Assembly (NCBI GenBank): GCA_027484575.1
Contig: JAIXSQ010000013.1
Span: forward strand, 248,001 to 312,000
Length of the DNA: 64,000 nucleotides
Direction: 5' to 3'
Source: Comamonadaceae bacterium
GTDB lineage: Bacteria; Pseudomonadota; Gammaproteobacteria; Burkholderiales; Burkholderiaceae_C
The number at the start of each line of letters is the position of its first letter. The stretch's first letter is position 1. Positions 32,769 to 41,352 of the stretch are shown here, piece after piece. A program made the position numbers and the translations under genes. The notes beneath the pieces were generated by a model, which made no database searches, was not told where the DNA came from, and saw only the letters and a program-made list of their open reading frames with translations.

Positions 32769-34787
32769 ATGCCTGCTTCCCCCACTCCCCAGATCCGCCT
32801 GTACCAGGACTGGCTGCGCACCCGGCGCGGCCTGGCGTTCGACGACTACGACGCGCTGTGGCGCTGGTCGGTCACCGACCTCGATGCCTTCTGGCGCAGC
32901 ATCTGGGACTGCTTCGGCATCGCCTCGCCGACACCGCCGGGCCCGGTGCTGGCGCGCGAGGCCATGCCCGGCGCGCAGTGGTTCCCCGGCACGCAGGTGA
33001 ACTACGCGCACCAGGTGCTGCGGCATGTCGGGCCGGCGGCCGCCGCGGGCTTCCCGGCGCTGGTGGCGCGCGACGAGGCCGGCCGCGCGCGCGAGCTGTC
33101 GTGGCCCGCGCTGCGCCGGCAGGTCGCGGCGCTGGCGCTGCACCTGCGCGCGCAGGGCCTGCAGCCCGGCGACCGCGTGGCGGCCTACCTGCCCAACGTG
33201 CCCGAGGCCATCGTCGCCTTCCTCGCCGTCGCGAGCCTGGGCGGCGTGTGGAGCATCTGCGCGCCCGACATGGGCGCCAACGCCGTGCTGGACCGCTTCC
33301 GCCAGATCGAGCCCACCGTGCTGATCGCCTGCGACGGCGTGCGCTACGGCGGCAAGGCCCACGACCGCAGCGCGGTGGTGGGCCAGTTGCGCGCGCAGCT
33401 GCCCAGCGTGCGGCACGTGCTGGGGCTGGAGATCCTGGGCGGCACCGGCCTGCAGGCCGATGCCCTGTGGGACGACGCGACGGCCCGCGACGATGCGGCC
33501 GTGGCCCGCTTCGAGCCTGCGTGGGTGCCCTTCGACCACCCGCTGTGGATCGTCTACTCCAGCGGCACCACCGGCCTGCCCAAGCCCATCGTGCACGGCC
33601 ACGGCGGCATCCTGCTGGTGATGCTGGCGCACCTGGTGCTGCACAGCGACATCGGCTGCAGCTACCACCCCAACACCTGGGGCGAGCGCTTCCACTGGTA
33701 CAGCAGCACGGGCTGGGTGATGTGGAACGCGCAGATGGCGGGCCTGCTCAACGGCACCACCTGCTGCCTGTACGACGGCAGCCCGGCGGGCACCGGCACC
33801 ACGCCCGACTGGACGACCCTGTGGCGCTTCGCCGGCGACACGGGGGCGACCTTCTTCGGCGCCGGCGCGGCCTTCTTCTCCAACTGCATGAAGGCCGGCA
33901 TCGACCTGGCCGCCATCCCCGGGCTGGACGGCGTGCGCGCGCTGGGCACCACCGGCTCGCCCCTGCCGGCCGACGTGCAGCGCTGGCTCACCGCGCAGTT
34001 CCGCGCGCTGGGCGAGGACGACATCTACCTGTCGAACATCTCGGGCGGCACGGACTTCGCCGGTGCCTTCATCGGCGGCAACCGCGAGCTGCCGCAGGTG
34101 CCCGGGCAGATGCAGTGCCGCCTGCTCGGCTGCGCGGTCGAGGCCTGGGACGAGGACGGCCGGCCCGTCACGGGCCGGGTCGGCGAACTGGTGTGCACGC
34201 GGCCGATCCCGTCGATGCCGCTGTACCTGTGGAACGACCCCGGCCACGCGCGCTACCTGTCGTCGTACTTCGACATGTACCCGGGCGTGTGGCGGCACGG
34301 CGACTGGCTGGAGGTGCGGCCCGACGGCGGCTGCGTGATCTACGGGCGCAGCGACGCGACCATCAACCGGCACGGCCTGCGCATGGGCACCAGCGAGCTG
34401 TACGCCGCGGTCGAGGCCCTGCCCGAGGTGCTGGACTCGCTGGTGGTGGACCTGGAGGTGCTGGGCCGCGACAGCTGGATGCCGCTGTTCGTGGTGCTGC
34501 GCCCCGGCGTGGCCCTGGACGACGCCCTGCGCGGGCGCATCGCCGGCGCGATCCGCAGCGCGCTGTCGCCGCGCTTCGTGCCCGATGCGGTCTACCAGGT
34601 GGCCGAGATCCCGCGCACGCTCTCGGGCAAGAAGCAGGAGCTGCCGGTCAAGAAGCTGCTGCTCGGCCAGCCGCTGGAGAAGGTGGTCAACAAGGACGCG
34701 ATGGCCAACCCGGGCAGCATGGACTGGTTCGTGCAGCTGGCGCGCGAACGCGGCGCGGGCCGCCCGATCCCGTTCGGGGCCGCGTGA
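32769..34787 (+). CDS. aacS: Acetoacetyl-CoA synthetase
   Basis: 672 residues, the usual length of this acyl-CoA synthetase. It uses ATP and CoA to make acetoacetyl-CoA from acetoacetate. Seen: the ACS-type N-terminal SVTDLDAFWRSIWDCFGI, AMP-binding loop IVYSSGTTGLPKPIVHGHGG, ERFHWYSSTGWVMWN, ISGGTDFAGAFIGGN and, near the end, the Lys loop RTLSGKKQELPVKKLL (acylation Lys). Divergent from the tetR-ABC-fahA operon; FahA releases acetoacetate, so the enzyme would channel the pathway's product to central metabolism. The start at 32769 has no Shine-Dalgarno. Confidence 0.94.
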   Translation: MPASPTPQIRLYQDWLRTRRGLAFDDYDALWRWSVTDLDAFWRSIWDCFGIASPTPPGPVLAREAMPGAQWFPGTQVNYAHQVLRHVGPAAAAGFPALVARDEAGRARELSWPALRRQVAALALHLRAQGLQPGDRVAAYLPNVPEAIVAFLAVASLGGVWSICAPDMGANAVLDRFRQIEPTVLIACDGVRYGGKAHDRSAVVGQLRAQLPSVRHVLGLEILGGTGLQADALWDDATARDDAAVARFEPAWVPFDHPLWIVYSSGTTGLPKPIVHGHGGILLVMLAHLVLHSDIGCSYHPNTWGERFHWYSSTGWVMWNAQMAGLLNGTTCCLYDGSPAGTGTTPDWTTLWRFAGDTGATFFGAGAAFFSNCMKAGIDLAAIPGLDGVRALGTTGSPLPADVQRWLTAQFRALGEDDIYLSNISGGTDFAGAFIGGNRELPQVPGQMQCRLLGCAVEAWDEDGRPVTGRVGELVCTRPIPSMPLYLWNDPGHARYLSSYFDMYPGVWRHGDWLEVRPDGGCVIYGRSDATINRHGLRMGTSELYAAVEALPEVLDSLVVDLEVLGRDSWMPLFVVLRPGVALDDALRGRIAGAIRSALSPRFVPDAVYQVAEIPRTLSGKKQELPVKKLLLGQPLEKVVNKDAMANPGSMDWFVQLARERGAGRPIPFGAA

Positions 34788-34805
34788 GGCAGCGCCGGCC
34801 GGCGC

Positions 34806-35702
34806 TCAGGCCGCCGGCTTGCGGTTGACCAGCACGATCCCCACCGCCACGCCGGCCAGGGCCAGCACCAGCTGCGCCGTCAGCGGCTCGGCCAGCAGCA
34901 CCACGCCGAACACCAGCGCGCACACCGGCGTGAGGAAGGTGAACGAGGCCATGCGCGTGGCCGGGTAGTGCCGCAGCAGCCACATCCAGGCCAGGTAGCT
35001 GGCGAAGGCGCCCACCACGGTCTGCACCGCCAGCGAGCCCCAGGCGAAGCCCGAGTAGGCCAGCGACCAGGACTCGCCCAGCGCCAGCGACAGCAGCGGC
35101 GCGACCACCGCGGTCACCGCCACCTGGTAGAACAGCGTCTTCTCGGCCGAGGCCGTGGCGAGCCTGGAGGCACGGATCACCAGCGTGGTCAGCCCCCACA
35201 GCGTGCCCGCCGCCAGCGCCAGCGCATCGCCGCGCAGCTGGTGGGGCCCGTGGGCCGCGACGAAGCCTTCGGCGAAGGCCACCGCGACCGCGCAGAACGC
35301 GACCACCAGCCCCGCCCACTGCACGCCGCGCAGGCGTTCGGAGGGCACCAGCCGCGGCAGCAGCAGAGCGACGACGAAGGGGGACGTGTACAGGAACACC
35401 GTCAGCCGCGACGCCGTGGTGTCGCGCAGGCCCAGGTAGATGCAGCTGAACTCGGCGGCGAACAGCAGCCCGGCCAGCAGGCCGCCGCGCAGCGTGCCGT
35501 CACGGGCGAACAGCGGAACGCGGCGCCAGGCGCACCAGCCGGCCAGCAGCGCCGTCGCACCGGCAAAGCGCAGCGCCGCCTGCCACAGCGGCGGCACCTC
35601 GCCGGTGGCCTTGATCAGGATCTGCTGGAAGCCCCAGAACAGGCAGCAGGCGAGCAGCAGTCCGACGGCCAGGCCGTCCAGGTGGGTCTTGCGTTCCGGC
35701 AT
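34806..35702 (-). CDS. EamA-domain drug/metabolite transporter
   Basis: 298 residues with about ten membrane helices arranged as two EamA repeats: first half LLLACCLFWGFQQILIKA onward, second half DALALAAGTLWGLTTLVIRAS onward. The conserved short helix with Pro appears as FLTPVCALVFGVVLLAEPLT near the C-terminus. It probably exports an amino acid or other metabolite at the inner membrane; the substrate is unknown. The start at 35702 (MPERKTHLDG) is preceded by a TACGAT -10-like box 8 bases upstream and no Shine-Dalgarno. Convergent with aacS, 18 bp apart. Confidence 0.9.
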   Translation of the reverse strand: MPERKTHLDGLAVGLLLACCLFWGFQQILIKATGEVPPLWQAALRFAGATALLAGWCAWRRVPLFARDGTLRGGLLAGLLFAAEFSCIYLGLRDTTASRLTVFLYTSPFVVALLLPRLVPSERLRGVQWAGLVVAFCAVAVAFAEGFVAAHGPHQLRGDALALAAGTLWGLTTLVIRASRLATASAEKTLFYQVAVTAVVAPLLSLALGESWSLAYSGFAWGSLAVQTVVGAFASYLAWMWLLRHYPATRMASFTFLTPVCALVFGVVLLAEPLTAQLVLALAGVAVGIVLVNRKPAA

Positions 35703-35710
35703 GGGCGGCG

Positions 35711-35716
35711 ATCGTA
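35711..35716 (-). promoter_or_regulatory. Candidate -10 box (TACGAT) for the EamA gene
   Basis: On the minus strand TACGAT ends 8 bases before the ATG at 35702. A hairpin (GGCCCCCTCG at 35719-35728 with CGAGGGGCC at 35744-35752) lies just upstream and may end the preceding amidohydrolase transcript. Confidence 0.35.
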
Positions 35717-35755
35717 GCGGCCCCCTCGTGGCGCCGCGGTCGCCGAGGGGCCAGC

Positions 35756-37147
35756 TCAGCGGCCGGCCCGGCGGTGCGCGTCGCTGGTGGGATGCACGCG
35801 CTGGATCGGCGCCCGGGCGATGTCCTCGCGCGCCAGCTGCCGCACCTGCGCCAGCAGCGCCTGCGCGTCCCAGTCCAGCGGCCAGCCCTTCCACAGCCGC
35901 AGCGCGCCGCCGACCACCACCGCGTCGATCTGGCTGCGGTCGGCCAGCCGCACCAGCTCCCAGCCCAGGTCCCAGCTGGGCGCCAGCTCGGGCACCTGCA
36001 GGTCCAGCAGCAGGAAGTCGGCGGCCAGGCCCTCGGCCACGGCGCCCGTGATGCCGCCCAGGCCGCAGGCCACCGCGCCCTGGTGGGTCGCGTGGTCCAG
36101 CCAGGTCCAGCCCGCGCCCGCGGAGTTGTCCCCGCGCTGCAGCCCGAAGGCCAGGCGCTGGGCGGTCTCGGCCGCGTCCATCAGCCGGAACGCGTCGTAG
36201 CGGGTGCCGTCGGTGCCCAGGCCGAAGGGCACGCCCTGGGCCTGCAGCGTGAGCGCGTCGCACACCGCGTTGCCCTTCCAGGCCGAGGCGACCGGGTTGT
36301 AGGCGACCGCTGCGCCGGTGGCCTGCAGCAGCCGCAGCTCGTGCGGCGTGAGCAGCGTGGCGTGCGCGAGCAGGGTCTGCGCATGCAGCGCGCCGGCGGC
36401 GTGCAGCAGCTCGATCGGCCGCAGCCCGCGCGCGACCAGCGAGCGCTCGACCGCGACCAGGTGCTCGTTCGCATGGGTCTGGAAGATGCGGCCGGCCTCG
36501 GCGCACAGGCGCGCCACGTGGGCCAGCATGCGGTCGCTCCCCACCTCGGGGATGGAGACGGCCAGCGAGGGATGCACCAGCGGGTCGGCCGCGTACTGCG
36601 CCAGGTGCCGCTCGGCCTGCGCGGCCAGCGGCGCGAAGGCGGCGTCGGGGTCGGCGCTGGCCAGGTCGTTGCAGGCCAGCGCCAGCACGCAGCGGATGCC
36701 GGTCTCGCGCGCGGCCTGCGCGATCGCGTCCAGGCCGTGCTGCGAGCGCGTGCCCGCATCGACCACGGTGGTGAAGCCGCCGCGCAGGGCCTCCAGCGCC
36801 GCCAGCCTGGCGCTGACGTGCGCGGCCTCGGGGCGCAGCGCGCCCTCCATCGGCACCCAGATGCGGCGGAAGATCTCGGAGGGCTCGCCGAAGGCCAGCG
36901 CCTTGCCCAGCGCCTGCGTCAGGTGGGTGTGCGCGTCGACCAGGCCGGGCATCAGCAGGTGGCCGGGCAGGTCGATGGGCACGAGGTCGGGGCGCTCGGC
37001 GCACACCGCCGGCGCATGGCCCACGCGGGTGAACCGGCCGCCGGACACCAGCACGGCGTGGTCGTCGGCGACGCCGGTGGGCAGCAGCACGCGGCCGGGC
37101 CGCAGCAGGCGGTCGCCGGGGGTGCGCAACAGGTCTTGGAGGGTCAT
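35756..37147 (-). CDS. Amidohydrolase, cytosine/guanine/atrazine-deaminase-like branch
   Basis: 463 residues, a TIM-barrel metal hydrolase with a split N/C-terminal beta domain. Metal and catalytic residues are visible: HLLMPGLVDAHTHLTQAL (HxH), QTHANEHLVAVER (His and Glu), LLAHATLL (His) and PFGLGTDGTRYD (Asp). This arrangement matches the subtype III deaminase/chlorohydrolase group. It should hydrolyse a C-N or C-Cl bond on a heterocycle, but the substrate is not readable. The start at 37147 (MTLQDLLRTPG) lies 10 bp after the stop of the TSUP permease gene, so the two are probably co-transcribed and the permease may move its product or substrate. Confidence 0.88.
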   Translation of the reverse strand: MTLQDLLRTPGDRLLRPGRVLLPTGVADDHAVLVSGGRFTRVGHAPAVCAERPDLVPIDLPGHLLMPGLVDAHTHLTQALGKALAFGEPSEIFRRIWVPMEGALRPEAAHVSARLAALEALRGGFTTVVDAGTRSQHGLDAIAQAARETGIRCVLALACNDLASADPDAAFAPLAAQAERHLAQYAADPLVHPSLAVSIPEVGSDRMLAHVARLCAEAGRIFQTHANEHLVAVERSLVARGLRPIELLHAAGALHAQTLLAHATLLTPHELRLLQATGAAVAYNPVASAWKGNAVCDALTLQAQGVPFGLGTDGTRYDAFRLMDAAETAQRLAFGLQRGDNSAGAGWTWLDHATHQGAVACGLGGITGAVAEGLAADFLLLDLQVPELAPSWDLGWELVRLADRSQIDAVVVGGALRLWKGWPLDWDAQALLAQVRQLAREDIARAPIQRVHPTSDAHRRAGR

Positions 37148-37157
37148 GGGATGCGTG

Positions 37158-37892
37158 TCAGGCGGCCAACGCGCGCCAGGCGAACAGGGCGCCCACGGCC
37201 AGCAGCAGCCCGCCCACCAGCCGCTGCAGCAGCGGCACGGGCAGGCGGCGCGCGGCGGCGCGGCCGGCCAGCGAGCCGGCGAACAGCACGAGGCCCAGCA
37301 CCAGCGCCAGGCGCAGGTCGAGCGCGCCGGCGGCGGCATGGAAGGCGCCGGCGCACAGCGCCAGCGGCAGCTGGATCGCCTGCGCCAGGGCCACTGTGGC
37401 GGGCAGCGGCTGGCGCAGCAGCAGCAGGGCGGGCACCAGCAGCACCGGCCCGCCGGTGCCGGTCAGGCCGGAGCCCAGGCCGACGGCGGCGCCCAGGCCC
37501 GCGAGGGCCGGCGTGCCCAGGGCCGGCGCCGCCGGCGCGGCGTCGTTGCCGCGCACGGCACGCCAGCCGCTGAACACGGCCAGCACCGCCACGCCGGCCA
37601 GCAGCGCGCGCACCGGCACGTGGTGCACCGCCAGCGCGCCCAGCGCCGCGGCGGGAACGGCGGCCACCAGCAGGGCGGCCCAGCGCGGCTGCCAGGCCCC
37701 GCTGCCGCGCAGCCACCACAGGGCCGCGATGCCGGGCAGGGCGAAGGCCAGGGCCGAGGCCGCAATGGCCTGCGGCACCGGCAGCCCGGCCAGCGTGGCC
37801 AGCACCGGCACCAGCAGCACGCCGCCGATGCCGGTGGCGCCGATCAGCGCGCCGGCCACCAGCACCGCGGCCGCGGTGGCGAGGTCGATCAC
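37158..37892 (-). CDS. TSUP (TauE/SafE)-family membrane permease
   Basis: About 244 residues with 7-8 membrane helices. Two homologous halves each carry a Gly-rich motif: IGATGIGGVLLVPVLA near the N-terminus and GSGLTGTGGPVLLVPALLLL in the middle, as in the TauE/SafE/DUF81 sulfite or sulfoacetate exporters. Proposed to move an organic anion across the inner membrane. The start is uncertain: GTG at 37892 (VIDLATAAAV) places the first helix at the family-typical spot, while another in-frame GTG at 37934 would add 14 Arg/Gly-rich residues. Forms a likely two-gene unit with the amidohydrolase. Confidence 0.82.
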   Translation of the reverse strand: MIDLATAAAVLVAGALIGATGIGGVLLVPVLATLAGLPVPQAIAASALAFALPGIAALWWLRGSGAWQPRWAALLVAAVPAAALGALAVHHVPVRALLAGVAVLAVFSGWRAVRGNDAAPAAPALGTPALAGLGAAVGLGSGLTGTGGPVLLVPALLLLRQPLPATVALAQAIQLPLALCAGAFHAAAGALDLRLALVLGLVLFAGSLAGRAAARRLPVPLLQRLVGGLLLAVGALFAWRALAA

Positions 37893-37987
37893 AGCGCCAG
37901 CCCCATGCCGCCAGCGCCCGCGGCCGTCGCGCACCGGCGGCGCAGGCCAGCAGCGAGCGCGGAACCGGCTCCGCCGGGCCGCAGGTC

Positions 37988-38010
37988 GCGCCCCCTCGAG
38001 GGGGGGGCGC
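37988..38010. terminator. GC-rich hairpin downstream of the TctC gene
   Basis: Perfect palindrome CCCCCTCGAGGGGG (37991-38004) within a longer GC stem, 25 bp beyond the stop of the minus-strand TctC gene and upstream of the TSUP gene. No clear T-tract follows, so intrinsic termination is only likely. Confidence 0.5.
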
Positions 38011-38034
38011 CGCAGGCGCCTCGGGGGTGGAGCT

Positions 38035-39030
38035 TCATTCCACCTTGATCTGGGCGCGGGTGACGACGTCCTGCAGCAGCTTGCGCTCGCGCGCCAGGTA
38101 CTCGCCGAACTTCGGGCCCTGGATCGCCAGCGGCTTGTTGGCGATGTCGCCCAGCTTGCGCGTGATCTCGGGATCCCGGGTGGCGGCCTCGATGGCCTGC
38201 AGCAGCGCCGCGTTCATCGGCGCCGGCAGGTTGGCCGGCGCGAGCAGGCCCAGCCAGGACTCGACGTCGACGCCCTTGAACTCGGGCGTCTCGGCCAGCG
38301 CCGGCACCTCGGGCAGGCCGGGCCAGCGGGCGGCGCTGGTCACGCCGTAGGCGCGCACCTTGCCTTCGCGGATGAAGGGCTGCGCCAGCGTCAGCGGCAG
38401 CACGCCCAGGTCGACCTGGCCGCCGGCCACGTCGGTCAGCACCTGAGGCCCCGACTTGTAGGGCACGTGCACCATGTCCAGTCCGGCGCGCTGCTTGAGC
38501 AGTTCGGCGGTGACGTGCAGCGAGGTGCCCACGCCGTCGGTGCCGAAGTTCAGCTTGCCCGGCTGGCTGCGCACCAGCTTGACCAGTTCGGCGGCGTTGG
38601 CGGCGGGCAGGCCGGGCTTGCCGACCAGCACGAAGGGACCCACGGCCACCGTGGACAGCGGCGTGAAGTCCTTGAAGCTGTCGTAGCGCACCGCGGCCGG
38701 CGCCACCAGCGGCGCGACGTTCAGCGGGCTGGCCACCGCGAACAGCAGCGTGCAGCCGTCGGCGGCGGCGCGGGCCACCTTCTGGGTGCCGATGGTGCCG
38801 GCGGCGCCGGCCACGTTCTCGATCACCAGCGGCTGCTTCAGGACCTCGGCCACCTTGGGCACCACCAGCCGGGCGGTGGCGTCGACACCGCCACCGGCGG
38901 CGAAGGGCACCACGACGGTGACCGGACGGCCGCCGCACAGGGGGGCCTGGGCGTGCGCGGCGACGGCGCCGAGGGCACAGGCAAGGGCCGTGGCGCGCGC
39001 CAGGCTGGACAACGGGGAGAATCGGGGCAT
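38035..39030 (-). CDS. Bug/TctC-family periplasmic receptor (GntR-controlled)
   Basis: 331 residues. Signal peptide (RATALACALGAVAAHAQA) and then the Bug fold: VTVVVPFAAGGGVDATARLV (beta-strand/carboxylate-binding loop), VIENVAGAAGTIGTQKVARA, GTDGVGTSLHVTAELLKQRAG and VPYKSGPQVLTDVAGGQVDLG. These receptors bind carboxylates for tripartite TctABC transporters or act as sensors; no tctAB genes are nearby, the usual state in Burkholderiales. The start is at 39030. It is divergent from a GntR regulator; a perfect 16-bp palindrome 52 bases upstream of the start is the likely operator. Confidence 0.92.
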   Translation of the reverse strand: MPRFSPLSSLARATALACALGAVAAHAQAPLCGGRPVTVVVPFAAGGGVDATARLVVPKVAEVLKQPLVIENVAGAAGTIGTQKVARAAADGCTLLFAVASPLNVAPLVAPAAVRYDSFKDFTPLSTVAVGPFVLVGKPGLPAANAAELVKLVRSQPGKLNFGTDGVGTSLHVTAELLKQRAGLDMVHVPYKSGPQVLTDVAGGQVDLGVLPLTLAQPFIREGKVRAYGVTSAARWPGLPEVPALAETPEFKGVDVESWLGLLAPANLPAPMNAALLQAIEAATRDPEITRKLGDIANKPLAIQGPKFGEYLARERKLLQDVVTRAQIKVE

Positions 39031-39081
39031 GGGCAGGTCCTCGTGCAAGGGCGGTCGGCAGGGCGCGACCGGAAGTCTACA

Positions 39082-39097
39082 ACTTGTCATGACAAGT
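39082..39097. promoter_or_regulatory. Perfect palindromic operator between TctC and GntR genes
   Basis: ACTTGTCATGACAAGT, a perfect 16-bp palindrome in the 104-bp divergent gap. Size and CTTGT/ACAAG arms fit HutC-subfamily GntR operators, so autoregulation and control of the Bug receptor are expected. Confidence 0.8.
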
Positions 39098-39134
39098 GCG
39101 GCGAGCCACGCAAGACGCGTGCCGGGGGCGGCGC

Positions 39135-39851
39135 ATGCCTGAGCTGGCGCTGCCCCTGTATGCCCGGCTGCGCGATGCGCTGCGGGCCGAGATCCTCGAC
39201 GGCCGGCGCGCACCGGGCAGCCGCCTGCCCACCGAGAGCGAGCTGAGCACGCGCCACGGGGTCAGCCGCATCACCGTGCGGCAGGCCCTGGGGGACCTGC
39301 AGCGCGACGGGCTGATCGTGCGCCAGCAGGGCAAGGGCGCGTTCGTCGCGCCGCCGCAGGCCGCGCGCGCCGAGCGGCTCGCGGGCCTGGCCGAGGCGCT
39401 GGGTCCGCGCGGCGAGGCGGTGCACAGCCGCCGCCTGGGGCTGCGCCGCGTGCGCGCGCCCGACGCGGTGGCCACCGCGCTGGGGCTGGCGCCGCGCACG
39501 GCGGTCGTGCAGCTGCAGTCGCTGCGCTACCTGGACCGCACGCCGCTGTCGGTGAACGTGTCGCACTTCGTGCCCGGGCTGGGCGAGCGCATGGCCCGCG
39601 TCGACCTGTCGGGCCGCGACCTGCTGGAGGTGCTCGAGCGCGACCTGGCGCTGCCGGTGCGGCAGGCGCAGGTGGAGATCCGGGCCGAGGCGCTGGGCCT
39701 GCGCGAGGCGCGGCTGCTGCAGGCCGCCGAGGGCAGCCCGGCCCTGCGGGTCGAGCGGCTGGTGCTGGCCGAGGGCGGGCAGCCCCTGCACACCGAGTCG
39801 GCGCTGTACCCGGCCGAGCGCTTCAGCTACCGGCTCACGCAGCAGCGCTGA
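39135..39851 (+). CDS. HutC-subfamily GntR transcriptional regulator
   Basis: 238 residues, the usual HutC length. Winged-helix N-terminus: LPLYARLRDALRAEILDGRRAPGSRLPTESELSTRHGVSRITVRQALGDLQRDGLIVRQQGKGAFV (about 5-70). The C-terminal UTRA ligand domain has LQSLRYLDRTPLSVNVSHFVP and a conserved terminal YPAERFSYRL. It binds small carboxylates, amino acids or sugar phosphates in other members. The ATG at 39135 is preferred; an earlier in-frame GTG lies inside the operator palindrome. The divergent Bug receptor is its obvious target. Confidence 0.92.
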   Translation: MPELALPLYARLRDALRAEILDGRRAPGSRLPTESELSTRHGVSRITVRQALGDLQRDGLIVRQQGKGAFVAPPQAARAERLAGLAEALGPRGEAVHSRRLGLRRVRAPDAVATALGLAPRTAVVQLQSLRYLDRTPLSVNVSHFVPGLGERMARVDLSGRDLLEVLERDLALPVRQAQVEIRAEALGLREARLLQAAEGSPALRVERLVLAEGGQPLHTESALYPAERFSYRLTQQR

Positions 39852-39872
39852 CGGCCGGCGGGCACCGGCCGC

Positions 39873-40382
39873 TCAGAGCGGCAGCTCGGTGTAGAAGCGG
39901 CCGCCGTGGAACAGCAGCGGCGTGGCGCCGGCGCGCGAGGTGCAGCGCTCGACCTCGCCGACGAAGATGACGTGGTCGCCTTCCTCGTAGCGGCTGCGGT
40001 TGAAGCACTCGAACACCGCGCAGGCGCCGGCCAGCAGCGGCGCGTCGCCGCAGCCGCGGCTCCAGCTCACGCCGGCCCAGCGGTCGGCGCCCTTGAGCGC
40101 GAAGCGCTCGGCGAGCGCGCGCTGGTCGGCGGCCAGGATGTTGATCGCGTAGTGCGAGCCGGTGCTGAAGGCCGGCAGCGACGCGGCCGCGCGCGACAGG
40201 CTCCAGAGCACCAGCGGCGGGTCCAGCGAGACCGAGTTGAACGAGTTGGCGGTCAGCCCGATGGGCTGGCCGTCGGCGGTCATCGCGGTCACGATGGTCA
40301 CGCCGGTGGCGAACATGCCCAGGGCGCTGCGGAACTCCTTCGGGGAGAAGCTCGGGGGCTGGGCGAGGCGGGGCGGGCTCAT
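39873..40382 (-). CDS. Flavin reductase-like (DIM6/HpaC) FMN-binding protein
   Basis: 169 residues, the usual size of HpaC-type flavin reductases. Seen: FRSALGMFATGVTIVTAMTADG (the FATGV/TV motif of the FMN site), GLTANSFNSVSLDPPLVLWSL and, C-terminal, DHVIFVGEVERC followed by LLFHGGRFYTEL. It uses NAD(P)H to supply reduced flavin to a two-component mono-oxygenase. No mono-oxygenase subunit is adjacent, so the partner must be elsewhere. Convergent with the GntR gene, 21 bp between stops; divergent from the alpha/beta hydrolase gene. Confidence 0.9.
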   Translation of the reverse strand: MSPPRLAQPPSFSPKEFRSALGMFATGVTIVTAMTADGQPIGLTANSFNSVSLDPPLVLWSLSRAAASLPAFSTGSHYAINILAADQRALAERFALKGADRWAGVSWSRGCGDAPLLAGACAVFECFNRSRYEEGDHVIFVGEVERCTSRAGATPLLFHGGRFYTELPL

Positions 40383-40555
40383 CGGGCGGGGCGGGGGACT
40401 TCGGGTAGCATGGGCTGGCCGCCCGGGCCCCCGATGATGCAGGAAACCGCTCCTGGCCATGTGCCCGCCGCCGGGCAACCCCAGCCGTCGCGGGTGCTGC
40501 GTCCGGACGATGGCCCCTTCGGGCCGCCGCCTCGCGGCATCTGCCGCCCTCCCGC

Positions 40556-41344
40556 ATGACCGTCCTGCCCACCTTCACCACCCTCGGTGCCGGCCGCACC
40601 GTGCTCATGCTGCACGGCGCCGCCGGCGGCCACCTCGCCTTCGCACCGCAGGTCGAGACCCTGGCCTCGCTGGGCTGGCGCGCGGTGGCCTGGGACATGC
40701 CGGGCTATGGCCGCAGCGCCCCCATCGAGCCGTACACCTTCAAGGGCCTGGCGGCCAGCTGCATCGCGCTGATCGATGCCCTGGACTGTGGCAGCGTGGT
40801 GCTGGTGGGGCACGGCATGGGCGCGATGCTGGCGCAGGAGGTGGTGCTGCGCCGGCCCGAGCTGGTCGAGCGGCTCGTGCTCAGCGGCGCGGCCGCGGCC
40901 TGGGCCGACATCGACGGCGACTGGCAGCGCGCGCTGGCGGCGCAGCGCGATGCCGCGCTCGACCGTGGCCTGCCGATGGAGCAGGTGGCCGAGCTGCTGG
41001 TGCCGCAGCTGGTGGGCACCGAGGCGCTGCCCGAGGGCGTGCGGCTGGCGCGGCACGTGATGGCGCAGGTGCATCCGTCGACCTGGCGGCGGGCGCTCGC
41101 GGCGCTGCCCACCTTCGACCGCAGCGCGGCGCTCGGGTCGATCCACGTGCCCACGCTGCTGATCACGGGCGCGCAGGACCGGCAGGCACCGCCGGCGCTG
41201 ACCCACCGCATGGCCGCGTGCATCGCCGGCAGCACGGTGCTGGAACTGCCCGGGGTGGGCCACCTGCCCAACCTGGAGGCGCCCGAGGCCTACGACGCGG
41301 CGGTGCTGAACTTCCTGGCGCTGCCGCGCCAGCTGCTGCACTGA
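40556..41344 (+). CDS. Alpha/beta-hydrolase-fold protein lacking the nucleophile Ser
   Basis: 262 residues with the complete fold: TVLMLHGAAGGHLAF (oxyanion-side HG), AVAWDMPGYGRSAP, the elbow VVLVGHGMGAMLAQEVVL, acid strand TLLITGAQDRQAPP and ELPGVGHLPNLEAPEAY (His). At the elbow the usual G-x-S-x-G reads G-H-G-M-G, so Gly replaces the catalytic Ser (codon GGC, near residue 86), while the Asp and His positions remain. RutD similarly has Ala at this position. It may therefore be non-hydrolytic, or act on a substrate not needing a covalent intermediate. Followed 8 bp later by an M14 peptidase gene. Confidence 0.85.
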   Translation: MTVLPTFTTLGAGRTVLMLHGAAGGHLAFAPQVETLASLGWRAVAWDMPGYGRSAPIEPYTFKGLAASCIALIDALDCGSVVLVGHGMGAMLAQEVVLRRPELVERLVLSGAAAAWADIDGDWQRALAAQRDAALDRGLPMEQVAELLVPQLVGTEALPEGVRLARHVMAQVHPSTWRRALAALPTFDRSAALGSIHVPTLLITGAQDRQAPPALTHRMAACIAGSTVLELPGVGHLPNLEAPEAYDAAVLNFLALPRQLLH

Positions 41345-41352
41345 GGCGGGCC

